Notes under the pieces: generated by a model
The model's database searches: none
What the model saw: only the letters and a program-made list of their open reading frames with translations
What the model was told of the DNA's origin: nothing
Program-made: the position numbers and the translations under genes
Shown here: piece by piece, positions 28,299 to 36,845 of the stretch
Layout: each line of letters opens with the position of its first letter
How positions within the stretch are numbered: position 1 is the stretch's first letter
NCBI GenBank assembly: GCA_020638465.1
Contig: JACKIM010000002.1
Coordinates: forward strand, 1,178,001 to 1,242,000
Reading direction: 5' to 3'
Length of the DNA: 64,000 nucleotides
DNA from: Geminicoccaceae bacterium
GTDB lineage: Bacteria > Pseudomonadota > Alphaproteobacteria > Geminicoccales > Geminicoccaceae

Positions 28299-29177
28299 CT
28301 ACCCGACGATCTGCGCAATCTCGGAAATCACGATGTCCGATCCGCCGGCCGCCTTGATGTCGCCGATCAGACCGGGCAGCCCGACCCGCGGGACCGCCGC
28401 CTTGACCGCATAGCCCTGCCCGCCATGCAGCGGCGATATGGTCGGCTCGCGCATGCAGGGCAGCAGATCTACCAGCGTTTCGAGATCGCCACTGCTGACA
28501 TTCATTTCGATCATCACCCGGGTGCGGGCATCCAGAACGGAGCGGACCAGCAGGCAGAAGAACTCGATCCGCCCGCGCTTCTCCGGCACGTCCAGCGAGC
28601 GCGGATGGGCGTAGAGCCGTGTCGAGGAACGCATCACATCGGCAAAGATCGAAAGTCCGTTGGCCTTGAGCGTCGCTCCCGTGGCGGTGTTGTCCACGAT
28701 GCAGTCGGCATCTTCGGGCGGGAATACCTCGGTAGCACCGTAGGACCGGACCACCCTCGCGTCGAGATGTTCCCGCGCGAGCCAGTCACGGGTGAGCCGC
28801 TCATATTCGGTGGCCACCGTGAACGGCGTCGATGGCGGACTGCCGTCGACGAGAAAGGCCGGGTCGGCCGCAGCGACGATCCGCACCGGATTGAGCCCGG
28901 TATCGAGCAGCTCGACCAGATCGGCCTCCTTCTCGGCTACCCAGTCGGCACCGGCAAAGCCGATGTCGCGTGACCCCGCATGCAGCATCTCGACGATATT
29001 CTGCGGCTTGAGGATCTTGGTCTCGAAGCCTTCGAGCGAGATCGACGGGCGATAGCCCCGCCGGTCATAGGACAGGCGCACGCCGGCATCATGCAGGATC
29101 GTCATGACGTTTTCCTGCATCCGCCCCTTGGGCAAGGCCAGATGTACCACCCCGCTGTCCGCGCCAACCTCGCTCAC
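28299..29177 (-). CDS. hisG: ATP phosphoribosyltransferase HisG, long form
   Basis: The enzyme condenses ATP with PRPP in the first committed step of histidine synthesis. At 292 residues it is the long form with a C-terminal ACT-like regulatory domain (ends AAGGSDIVISEIAQIV), so it should not need HisZ and should be feedback inhibited by histidine. The catalytic part has VHLALPKGRMQENVM and the PRPP loop DCIVDNTATGATLKANG. I chose the GTG at 29177, preceded by GGGAAGAGA, rather than the longer frame, because the extension has no family resemblance. Confidence 0.88.
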   Translation of the reverse strand: MSEVGADSGVVHLALPKGRMQENVMTILHDAGVRLSYDRRGYRPSISLEGFETKILKPQNIVEMLHAGSRDIGFAGADWVAEKEADLVELLDTGLNPVRIVAAADPAFLVDGSPPSTPFTVATEYERLTRDWLAREHLDARVVRSYGATEVFPPEDADCIVDNTATGATLKANGLSIFADVMRSSTRLYAHPRSLDVPEKRGRIEFFCLLVRSVLDARTRVMIEMNVSSGDLETLVDLLPCMREPTISPLHGGQGYAVKAAVPRVGLPGLIGDIKAAGGSDIVISEIAQIVG

Positions 29178-29312
29178 GTCTCTCTTCCCACTCACTCGTT
29201 CGGCCCTTGCGCGGCAACGCGCGGCGCGAGGTATAGGGGAGCAGCGAAACATCGTAAAGTTCCGCCGGACCGGACCGCCCCGCCCGCCGTCCTGCCGGGC
29301 AGGGCGCAGCGG

Positions 29313-30722
29313 CTAGACGAACTGCAGGCCGAGTTCCCTGTGGTCCCTCGCGACCCAGACGATCCTTGCCATGCGTTCCGTCAGTTCCACCGCATCGGCC
29401 ATCAGCCGCACGTCCGACGCCACCAGCTGATCGGCAGGCGGGAGGTCCGCCGAGAAGCGCGCCCGCGTGCCCGTCCGGCTCGACCCGACAAAGGTGCAAA
29501 AGCCGATACCGGCGATCTGCCCGGCGATTTCTTCCGCCTGTCGACCTTCCCGACGCCGGTCGGACGTCGTCAGGCCGATATCGCCATGGATATGGAGACC
29601 ATCGTCGAGCTGAATATTGACGGGACGATAGTCTCCCTTCCTCCGGCCGGAAATGACGGGGCCGGCCAGGATTCTCTCCTGTATCGACCAGTTCAGGGCC
29701 TCGCCCGGCACCGCGACGGGCTTGCCATCCGCGTCCGGCGACCGTTTCGCCCCGATGGGCCGTACCCGGCTTCGCATCGACGGCAGCAGGTCGGCCAGCT
29801 TGTAGGCTGCCGACATCGAGTCATGCATTTCGCCGCGATAATCGCCGCTTTCGGGTATGGCGTGACGCAGATCGAGCCCGGCCTCGGCCATTTCGCCCAG
29901 CATCCACGCGAGGGGAATGCCGGCGAGTTCCTTTTCCGGATATCCGCCGCCAACATCGGAGTGAACGCCCGAAAACCAGACCTGACGGATCTTCTGTCCC
30001 GGGAACCGTTCCCCGCCGGTCCACAAGGTCGGCACGAACGGGCCGCGATGCTCGTCGACCGCGAGGGCCTGAGCGGCATGAAGGACGGATTTGCCCAGCC
30101 TGGTGTCATGGAACTGGACCTTGCGCCGCGGGTTCAGCAACTCGTCGCCCCGCTGGAGTATGCCGATCGGAATGCCCAGCGCACCCACCGTGTCGAACAC
30201 GCCGAGAAACGCGATCGGCACCTCACGGCGCGCCGCCTTCCCGTCCGCGGATTCGTTCCATGTCTTGAGGAGATCCTTGCCCATGGCCTCATCGTCGCGA
30301 TAGCGATAGGCTTCGTAGGCCGTCTTGCAGACGGCAGGACCGCTGTTCCTTGCAGCCAGACCGCATTGTCCCATCAACCCGGCCAGGCTTCTCACGGTGA
30401 ATGCCCCGCGCGAGAATCCGATCATGTAGATCTCGTCGCCCGGTTCGTAACGGTCGACGATGAACTCGTAGGCCTCGACGATATTCTTCGAGATGCCCTT
30501 GCCGAAGGCTCCTCCGCCTATCCAGTCGGCCAGCCATCGCAGAACGCCCTGACCGTTGTCGGTGTCCTTCGGATCGTCCGTTCCGACACCGGAATCGTAA
30601 TGGACCCTTGAGCTGTCGATGATGTCCGGATCTGCCTTGGCCACCGTGGCGATGCGCCAGACATGGGTCTCATCCCTTTCATCATTCCAAGTGCCATCGC
30701 AGCAAACAAGCAATTTGCTCAT
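29313..30722 (-). CDS. DUF2235 alpha/beta-hydrolase domain protein
   Basis: The 469-residue protein begins KLLVCCDGTWN and has the nucleophile elbow IGFSRGAFTVRSLAGLMG, both hallmarks of DUF2235, the fold shared with Tle1-type phospholipase effectors. It is therefore probably a serine hydrolase acting on a lipid or other ester. No signal peptide is seen after the chosen start. The ATG at 30722 is preferred because GGAGG lies seven bases upstream; an ATG at 30728 is too close to it. No type VI secretion genes or immunity gene are near, so a housekeeping hydrolase is as likely as an effector. Confidence 0.8.
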   Translation of the reverse strand: MSKLLVCCDGTWNDERDETHVWRIATVAKADPDIIDSSRVHYDSGVGTDDPKDTDNGQGVLRWLADWIGGGAFGKGISKNIVEAYEFIVDRYEPGDEIYMIGFSRGAFTVRSLAGLMGQCGLAARNSGPAVCKTAYEAYRYRDDEAMGKDLLKTWNESADGKAARREVPIAFLGVFDTVGALGIPIGILQRGDELLNPRRKVQFHDTRLGKSVLHAAQALAVDEHRGPFVPTLWTGGERFPGQKIRQVWFSGVHSDVGGGYPEKELAGIPLAWMLGEMAEAGLDLRHAIPESGDYRGEMHDSMSAAYKLADLLPSMRSRVRPIGAKRSPDADGKPVAVPGEALNWSIQERILAGPVISGRRKGDYRPVNIQLDDGLHIHGDIGLTTSDRRREGRQAEEIAGQIAGIGFCTFVGSSRTGTRARFSADLPPADQLVASDVRLMADAVELTERMARIVWVARDHRELGLQFV

Positions 30723-30904
30723 CTTCATGCCTCCTGTCAAAAATAAATCGAATAATAAAATCGACCGAATGATGACGATAATACGACAATTCCAATATGT
30801 TCTCAAGGCAGATACGGCGACTGATACTCTGCATGACATGTCACCGGTTCACCGCTAGACTCGGTTCCGCAGGGCCGGCAGGGGCCTGATGCTTGGAGGT
30901 CCGC

Positions 30905-32554
30905 ATGGCACTCGACCCGGTCACGCTCACGGTTATCCAGAACGGTCTCGTGCAGGTCTGCAACGAGATGGATCTGGCGTTCTCGCGCTCGGCCTTCAGT
31001 CCGATCATTGCCGAGGCCAATGACCGCTCCGACGGGATCTATCATCGCGACAGCGGGGAACTGGTGGCCCAGGGAGAACTGGGTCTGCCGGTCTTCGTCG
31101 GCACCATGCAATATTCGACCATGGGAGTCATCGACGCCGTGCGCAAGGGCGAGGTCGCAGCGCCCGAAGACGGCGATGTCTACATCGTCAACGATCCCTA
31201 TCTGGGTGGCACCCATCTCATGGATGTGCGCTTCGTCCAGCCCTTCTACCATGGCGGCCGACTGTTCTGCTGGCTGGCGAATACCGGCCACTGGCCGGAT
31301 ATCGGCGGCGCCGTGGCGGGCGGCTTTTCGGCCAATGCCACCGAGGTCCAGCAGGAGGGCCTGCGCCTGCCGCCGGTCAAGCTCTACAAGCGAGGGCGGA
31401 TGGACACGGAGATCCTGCGCATCATCAATGCCAATATCCGCGTGCCGGAACAGCGCATCGGCGACATCCGCGCCCAGAAGGCCGCCCTCAACGTCGGTGC
31501 GAAACGCCTTGCTGCGATGCTCGATCGCTATGGTGAGGACACCATCGACGAGGCCATCGGCGAGCTGCGGGCCCGCGCCGAGATCCAGATGCGCGCCAAG
31601 ATCGAGCCATTGCCCGATGGCATCTATCATTCCGAGGCCATCGTCGACAGTGACGGCGTGGTCAATGAACCGCTCACCATCCGCCTGCGCCTCGAAAAGC
31701 GCGATCAGGACCTGCATTTCGATTTCGAGGGTTCGAGCCCGCCCTGCCGCGGGCCGATGAACAGCGTCATCGCCACGACCCGTTCCTCGGTATTCCTCGC
31801 CATCAAGCACATCTTCCCCGAGGTTCCGATCAATGCGGGGATGTTCGAGCCGCTGAAGATCAGGGACCCGCGGGGAACGTTCCTCTATGCGGAATATCCC
31901 CGTCCGGTATCGGGTTGTGCCGCCGAGGTCAGCCAGCGCATTGCCGAGGCCGTGTTCGCGGCCATGGTGCAGTTGATTCCCGAACGGGTGACGGCGGCAC
32001 CGGCGGGCACGTCCGGCAATCTCGTCATGGGGGGGATCGATCCCGAGAAGGAACGTCCCTTCGTCATGTATTTCATCACCGGCGGCGGGTATGGCGGCAA
32101 TGCCGATCATGACGGGCTGTCCTACGGGTGCTCGACCATCGGCATCTCGAAGAGCGCACCCATCGAGGTGACCGAACAGTATTTTCCCGTCCTGTTCGAA
32201 CGCTATGGCCTGCGCGAGGGTTCGGGCGGCGATGGCCGTCATCGCGGCGGCATGGGACTGAGCTACGCGATGAAGCTGCGCCGCGGTTCAGCGCAGGTGT
32301 CCTTCATCATGGATCACGGGCGAACCGGGCCGCAAGGGGCACTGGGCGGAGAGGATGGCGCCGTCAACCGCATCGTCATCCGTCATGCCGATGGCCGGGT
32401 GACGGACCCGCCCCACCTGTCGAAGGCTCAGGCCATCGCCCTGTCGCCCGGTGACGTGATCGAGGTCCAGACCCCTGGTGGCGGCGGTTATGGCGACCCG
32501 CAAGAGCGGTCCGCCGCAGCCCGCGAACGCGATCGCCAGCGGGGCTATTCCTGA
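30905..32554 (+). CDS. hydantoinase B / oxoprolinase family subunit, orphan
   Basis: The 549-residue protein matches the HyuB family: DPVTLTVIQNGLVQVCNEMD at the start, YIVNDPYLGGTHLMD, SGCAAEVSQRIAEAVF and the C-terminal TPGGGGYGDPQERS. HyuB works with HyuA to open hydantoin or 5-oxoproline rings, or as part of acetone and acetophenone carboxylases. No hyuA partner is adjacent, which is unusual. The ATG at 30905 is supported by GGAGG at 30895-30899. Its 3' end overlaps the convergent P-loop gene by 10 bases. Confidence 0.88.
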   Translation: MALDPVTLTVIQNGLVQVCNEMDLAFSRSAFSPIIAEANDRSDGIYHRDSGELVAQGELGLPVFVGTMQYSTMGVIDAVRKGEVAAPEDGDVYIVNDPYLGGTHLMDVRFVQPFYHGGRLFCWLANTGHWPDIGGAVAGGFSANATEVQQEGLRLPPVKLYKRGRMDTEILRIINANIRVPEQRIGDIRAQKAALNVGAKRLAAMLDRYGEDTIDEAIGELRARAEIQMRAKIEPLPDGIYHSEAIVDSDGVVNEPLTIRLRLEKRDQDLHFDFEGSSPPCRGPMNSVIATTRSSVFLAIKHIFPEVPINAGMFEPLKIRDPRGTFLYAEYPRPVSGCAAEVSQRIAEAVFAAMVQLIPERVTAAPAGTSGNLVMGGIDPEKERPFVMYFITGGGYGGNADHDGLSYGCSTIGISKSAPIEVTEQYFPVLFERYGLREGSGGDGRHRGGMGLSYAMKLRRGSAQVSFIMDHGRTGPQGALGGEDGAVNRIVIRHADGRVTDPPHLSKAQAIALSPGDVIEVQTPGGGGYGDPQERSAAARERDRQRGYS

Positions 32555-34377
32555 GCGCCGACATCACCGGCCTGCCTGAAGGCGGGGCGCGATCCCCACT
32601 GGCCCATCGTCCGCGTGCCCTTCTCGTCGAGCCACTCATCCCTGACACAGAGGGAGTACCCGCCATCGACCGCCGTCTTGTCGATGGCTTCCATTCCCGC
32701 CCGGAAATTCCCGTCTTCCAACGCATGATCGAAGAGCCCCGCATCGAGGACCGTCAACCGTCCGCCTTCGCGGGTGGCGAACACCTTGCCGGTGGCAGGA
32801 TCGGCAAAACGCAGACGGACCAGTCGCTCTGCGCATTGCCGCAGGAAGGTGGTATTGGCCGATGCAGCCATTTCGCCGTCGGGTGGGTAGAGGTCCTCCG
32901 CCGAGCGCGCATCGAGGCGGATCTTACGGAAACGCTCGATATCGATGAGTCCCCCGATCCGAAGGATGACCAGTTCACCCCGATCGCCGAAGGCAATGGT
33001 CGGCGGCCGCATTTCCTGCGCCACGCTGTTGTCGAGGAATTCGTAGTGAACCCGCTTGTCTGTACGGCAGGCCCAGCGGAAGAAGAGCGGCGGCATACCT
33101 GAATAGGCCTCGACATTGTGGTCGAGCAGATCGTCCACCGCCTTGAACCGCTGGACGCTGAGGCCGCGCCTCCAGGCCCGTTCGACCGTCTCCTGAGGCG
33201 GCGTGACCATGAAGGTCATGAAGATCTCGTGCCCGAAACGGGTGAGCAGCCGATGCTCGCCGCGATTGACGTCCATTTCGGCAAAGCTGTCGAACCGGAA
33301 GCGGTCGATCAGCATGTGCGGGATCTGGTTTTTCCGGCCCTTCATGGTCATGTAGAGGTCGAGCTTGCGATCGACGAACTTGAGCTCCTGTCCCGACAGG
33401 GTGCCGGCATAGCGCCATGCATCACCCAGACCGTCATAGTCCAGCAGATATTTCCGCCATATGTCCGGGCTGATGAGCGCGAAATCCTCCCAGTTCAGTC
33501 CGAGCCGAACCGCCAGATCGTGCTGCAGCGGACGCATCGTGCTCTTGCCGGCGGCCGATGCGCCCTTGACGTTCATGACCACCGGTTCGCTCTGGGCGGG
33601 CAGCAGCCGACAACCGGCACCTGTCGCGGCTGCATGGAACCCTTCCTCCACCAGTTCGCCCAGATGTGCCGAACCGAGCACATTCATGGCCATGTCAGTG
33701 GAAATTTCGACCAGCCTTTCCGGATCGCCGACAATCCGCCCGTAACGGATCGAAATTGCCGTCAGAAGCTTGTGCAGGCTGCGCAGGCTGCGTTCGACCT
33801 TCTCGTCACCGGCCCGATCGACCGTGATGGCGAGATCCGCAAGGATGTTCCCGAGATCGGGCGCTGCTGCCGGAACCTGAGGGGCCGGCGCTCGATGCCG
33901 CCTGGAGAATAGCGCCCCAAGACCGAATAGCCCGCGCTTTTCAGGAGCATGATTTGTTTCGGTCCCGACTGCGGGGTCGAGTGCCGATCTCAGCCAGTCG
34001 CCCGTGATCTTCAGGACATCGTCGCGCAACGTCCCGTAGGCCCGTTCGATCTGCGGCATCAGCGGTTCGAGATGGGTTCTTTCCAGCTCGGCAGCAATCG
34101 ACCGGAAATTGATTCCCAGATCGCGATAATGCCGCCCATCAGAGATTTCGACATTCGCGGTAATACGGATCAAAAGAGAATGGAGAGCCAGACGCCCCGG
34201 TGTGAAGACCGCGAGTTCTTCACGTTCCAGTCCGGTAAAATCGGCCCGTTCGTTCAGTTCCTCGAACGAAATCCGCATGTTTTCCGGATGAAACATCGAG
34301 ACCATGGGCATGAATGCACGCGGCAGCACCGATCGGATACCCGGCTTCCATGCCGACAAGGTCTCGTCATCCGACAA
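32545..34377 (-). CDS. large P-loop ATPase/kinase-like protein of unknown role
   Basis: I do not recognise this 610-residue protein. Its clearest feature is a Walker A loop, VKGASAAGKST, at about residues 270-280, followed by ALISPDIWRKYLLDYDG, which resembles the zeta-toxin/uridylate-kinase-type layout where an Asp follows the P-loop. Residues 1-260 are helical with a basic, low-complexity linker (FSRRHRAPAPQVPAAAP, about 157-173) splitting them. The C-terminal third is mixed alpha/beta. No antitoxin-like partner is adjacent. It stands alone between a convergent hydantoinase gene and the hfa terminator. Confidence 0.7.
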   Translation of the reverse strand: MSDDETLSAWKPGIRSVLPRAFMPMVSMFHPENMRISFEELNERADFTGLEREELAVFTPGRLALHSLLIRITANVEISDGRHYRDLGINFRSIAAELERTHLEPLMPQIERAYGTLRDDVLKITGDWLRSALDPAVGTETNHAPEKRGLFGLGALFSRRHRAPAPQVPAAAPDLGNILADLAITVDRAGDEKVERSLRSLHKLLTAISIRYGRIVGDPERLVEISTDMAMNVLGSAHLGELVEEGFHAAATGAGCRLLPAQSEPVVMNVKGASAAGKSTMRPLQHDLAVRLGLNWEDFALISPDIWRKYLLDYDGLGDAWRYAGTLSGQELKFVDRKLDLYMTMKGRKNQIPHMLIDRFRFDSFAEMDVNRGEHRLLTRFGHEIFMTFMVTPPQETVERAWRRGLSVQRFKAVDDLLDHNVEAYSGMPPLFFRWACRTDKRVHYEFLDNSVAQEMRPPTIAFGDRGELVILRIGGLIDIERFRKIRLDARSAEDLYPPDGEMAASANTTFLRQCAERLVRLRFADPATGKVFATREGGRLTVLDAGLFDHALEDGNFRAGMEAIDKTAVDGGYSLCVRDEWLDEKGTRTMGQWGSRPAFRQAGDVGAQE

Positions 34378-34530
34378 TTTTCACTCTCCTTCCCTGGAAC
34401 TTCCGGTACGAGCCGGATTATTCATTGATCGCGGACAAATCTTCCCAGTTGTGCCGAGTACTTGCAACAGGTTTGCCAAGCGGAACACCCCCGATCGACG
34501 GATACGTCACCGGCTGGCGGAACCGGAAGG

Positions 34531-34561
34531 CAAAAAAAGAGGGGCAGCCGAAGCTGCCCCC
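34531..34561 (-). terminator. rho-independent terminator after hfaD
   Basis: GGGGCAGC (34541-34548), loop CGAA and GCTGCCCC (34553-34560) form a perfect 8-bp stem with a stable tetraloop. On the minus strand it is followed by a run of seven Ts. It lies about 30 bases past the hfaD stop and ends the hfaABD transcript. Confidence 0.9.
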
Positions 34562-34591
34562 AAGTCATGCTGAAACAAGTCGCAAGAAGAC

Positions 34592-35368
34592 TTACTTGGA
34601 AGCCGTCTTGGTGATGTTGATGGCATTGCCGATGGCGGTGGCGGTGGCCGGATCGCGCCAGACATTGATCGTGTCGGTGTTGCTGGCAATGACGTCGGCG
34701 CAGTTCTCCTGTGCGACAGAACCGATGGCCGAACCGTCGAAATTGATGCTGAAGCTGTTGGCGATGGCGGTGGCGGCCGTGTTGACCTCGCCGACGCCAC
34801 CCGTGCCATGGATATTGGCATCGACCATCGCCGAGATCGTGTCGCCGCTGTTGGTCTGGCGCATGTCGAAGATGGCGTCGCCGGTGGTGGTGGCGTTGAC
34901 GGCGTTGCCGATGGCGGTCGCCGTGATGTTGGCGGTCTCGGCGTCAGTGGACGTCACGTTCAGGGTCGACATCACATCACCACTGTTGGCCTGCGCACCC
35001 TCGAGGGAAAGGCCGCCCTGGACGTCGATGTTGGCGACGTTGGCGATTGCCGTCGAGGAAGCCTCGACTTCGGCTACACCCGTCGTGGTAAGATTCTTCG
35101 TGGCGGAGATGTCGCCGGTGTTGGACTGGTAGAGTTCGACGGCGTTGTCGAGGGAGACGGGGGGGATGACGGGGATTTCGACCTCGGGGGCGACGACCTT
35201 GACGTTGGAGAGCTTCAGGCCGCTGGTGCCGTTGAGGTAGATGTCCTTGTCGAGGTGGATCTCGACCGGCGAGACGACGCAGTCGGTGCCGCAGTCCTGG
35301 GCCTGGGCGGAGACGGCGGCCGAGGCGGCCAGGACGGTGGCCAGGGCGGTGAGGGTGAACATACGCAT
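34592..35368 (-). CDS. hfaD: HfaD-like holdfast anchor protein with 45-residue repeats
   Basis: The 258-residue exported protein has a signal peptide (MRMFTLTALATVLAASAAVSAQA) and a mature part rich in Thr, Ala, Asn and Ile. Two motifs alternate: Q-x-N-(S/T)-G-D at residues 81, 126, 171 and, degenerate, 220; and T-A-I-(A/G)-N at 106, 151, 200 and 244. The spacing of 44-49 residues gives four tandem repeats, as expected for a curlin-like beta-solenoid. Position after hfaA and the CsgG-like hfaB matches the Caulobacter holdfast anchor operon, although this protein is shorter than I remember HfaD to be. AAGGAG lies before the ATG at 35368. Confidence 0.7.
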   Translation of the reverse strand: MRMFTLTALATVLAASAAVSAQAQDCGTDCVVSPVEIHLDKDIYLNGTSGLKLSNVKVVAPEVEIPVIPPVSLDNAVELYQSNTGDISATKNLTTTGVAEVEASSTAIANVANIDVQGGLSLEGAQANSGDVMSTLNVTSTDAETANITATAIGNAVNATTTGDAIFDMRQTNSGDTISAMVDANIHGTGGVGEVNTAATAIANSFSINFDGSAIGSVAQENCADVIASNTDTINVWRDPATATAIGNAINITKTASK

Positions 35369-35480
35369 CAGGTTTTCTCCTTGGGGGGTTGAGCGTTCGT
35401 CAGGGGCGAACCGGACCGGATGGGGGAAGCCGGCTCGCGGGGGTGGATGGAAAGGGTGGAAGGGAAGCGGCGGGCGGCGG

Positions 35481-36350
35481 TCAGGACCCGGTCCTGATGG
35501 CGGAGGCATCCTCCATCTGGGCGTCGGAATGGCCGAGCACGTCGCCGCAGGTGTTGCGCGGCAGCTTGTGCAGGTCGCGCATCAGCTCGAACACGCCGCG
35601 CTCGATGACCGAACGGACGGCCAGCTGGATGGGTTCGAGCGAGCGTTCGCCGAGGCCGAGGTCGAACACCTTGTTGCCGAAGAACTCGAACACGCCGGCG
35701 CGGATCTCGCGGCCGATGACCTGCTTCTGGTAGGACACCGTGTCGACCACCTTGAGCGTGCGGCTGTTCACCAGGCGCAGGTCGACGCCGATGTTCATGA
35801 CGTAGGTGCGGCCGCTGCCGGAGAAGGCGTCGAACAGCAGTTCGACATTGTTCGAGCGGATGTTGTAGTTCATCTCGGTGATGCCGCCGATGATGTGGTA
35901 GTCGGACCCCTCGATCTGGCCGGCGAGGATCGGCCGGTAGCCCTTGTCCGAGGCGGGGTCGCCGATGAGCTTGTTGTCGGCCCATTTGAGTTCGAGCTCG
36001 GTGACCGAGGTGTCGAAGCGTTCGACCTGCGGGATCTTCGCCTTGCCCAGCGCGGACATCGCCATCAGGGCGGCACCCTGGGTCAGCCGCTTGCCGGTCT
36101 CGAGGTCGTCCTTGCCGGTATAGTCGAGGATCTTGCCGACGGTGACGGTGGCCGGGCCGCGGCCCTTCATCGCCATCTCCAGGGACAGGCAGGTGAGCGC
36201 GGGGGTGTAGAGCGAGGGGTTCTCCAGGACCGGGGCGCCGCCGATCGGCGAGGCGTAGTTGCCGCCGGTGGCGTAGGGATTGGTGCAGGCGGTGGCGGCC
36301 AGACAGCACAGGGCCGCCGACGCCCTCTTCAGGGAAATCTTGCTCAGCAT
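35481..36350 (-). CDS. hfaB: CsgG/HfaB-family outer membrane secretion lipoprotein
   Basis: The 289-residue lipoprotein has a basic N-terminus and lipobox LAATAC with Cys at about 22. The CsgG-type body includes PVLENPSLYTPALTCLS, YHIIGGITEMNYNIRSNNVEL, VDLRLVNSRTLKVVDTVSYQKQ and AVRSVIERGVFELM. CsgG-like proteins form an outer membrane pore that secretes curli or holdfast subunits; here the cargo should be the HfaA- and HfaD-like proteins encoded on either side. The ATG at 36350 is chosen as the start of the signal peptide, with AGG about seven bases upstream. Confidence 0.85.
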   Translation of the reverse strand: MLSKISLKRASAALCCLAATACTNPYATGGNYASPIGGAPVLENPSLYTPALTCLSLEMAMKGRGPATVTVGKILDYTGKDDLETGKRLTQGAALMAMSALGKAKIPQVERFDTSVTELELKWADNKLIGDPASDKGYRPILAGQIEGSDYHIIGGITEMNYNIRSNNVELLFDAFSGSGRTYVMNIGVDLRLVNSRTLKVVDTVSYQKQVIGREIRAGVFEFFGNKVFDLGLGERSLEPIQLAVRSVIERGVFELMRDLHKLPRNTCGDVLGHSDAQMEDASAIRTGS

Positions 36351-36461
36351 GGTCGAACCTTTTGTTTGTTGTCGATCCGGGGATCGAGATATCGCTATCC
36401 GTCGGTGGTCAGGGGTGGAGGCCGGCCGGGCCATGGGGACGATGATGGGGGAAAGGAAGGC

Positions 36462-36845
36462 TCAGTTGGCCGGGCCGGCCGCCGGCTCGACGGTCTCGAC
36501 ATTCTTCAGCATGGCATCGGCGGTGGAACCGTCGATGGTGGTGGTGGCCCGCTGGTTGCCGGTGTTGATCTGCATCGCGTTGATCACCACCGTGGCCCCG
36601 CGGCCTGCCTGGACATTGATCAGGTTGCCGATGGCCGTGGACAGCGTCGTGCCGTAGGGCGCACGCACCTCGACCCGGCGACCCATCTCGTCGCGCAGAA
36701 ACGGCATCGGGCCTTCTTCCATGCGGCCGCCGTCGACGCCGATGGGCGTCTCCAGACCCCGCCCGCGCCAGTCATCCTGGAAGGCCTCGGCCCGAACCGA
36801 AAGACCCGCCACAACAACCGCAACGCCCAATGCCAGGTAACGCAT
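36462..36845 (-). CDS. hfaA: HfaA-like holdfast anchor subunit
   Basis: The 127-residue exported protein has a signal peptide (MRYLALGVAVVVAGLSVRAEA). Its mature part contains STAIGNLINV (TAIGN at about 70-74) and QINTGNQRA (Q at about 92), the same motif pair that repeats in the HfaD-like protein, at nearly the same 20-22 residue spacing. HfaA in Caulobacter is a small amyloid-like subunit that helps tether the holdfast polysaccharide to the cell pole. It is the first gene of the minus-strand hfaA-hfaB-hfaD operon and follows the AT-rich gap at 36900-37150. Confidence 0.75.
   Translation of the reverse strand: MRYLALGVAVVVAGLSVRAEAFQDDWRGRGLETPIGVDGGRMEEGPMPFLRDEMGRRVEVRAPYGTTLSTAIGNLINVQAGRGATVVINAMQINTGNQRATTTIDGSTADAMLKNVETVEPAAGPAN

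Noticed and set aside
26335..29177. hisH-hisF pair as a non-histidine (sugar amidation) paralog
   Set aside because: hisB and hisG lie in the same operon, which makes histidine synthesis the simpler reading despite the missing hisA.
28980..30611. 543-codon open frame on the plus strand
   Set aside because: It lies opposite hisG and the DUF2235 hydrolase, which carry catalytic motifs.
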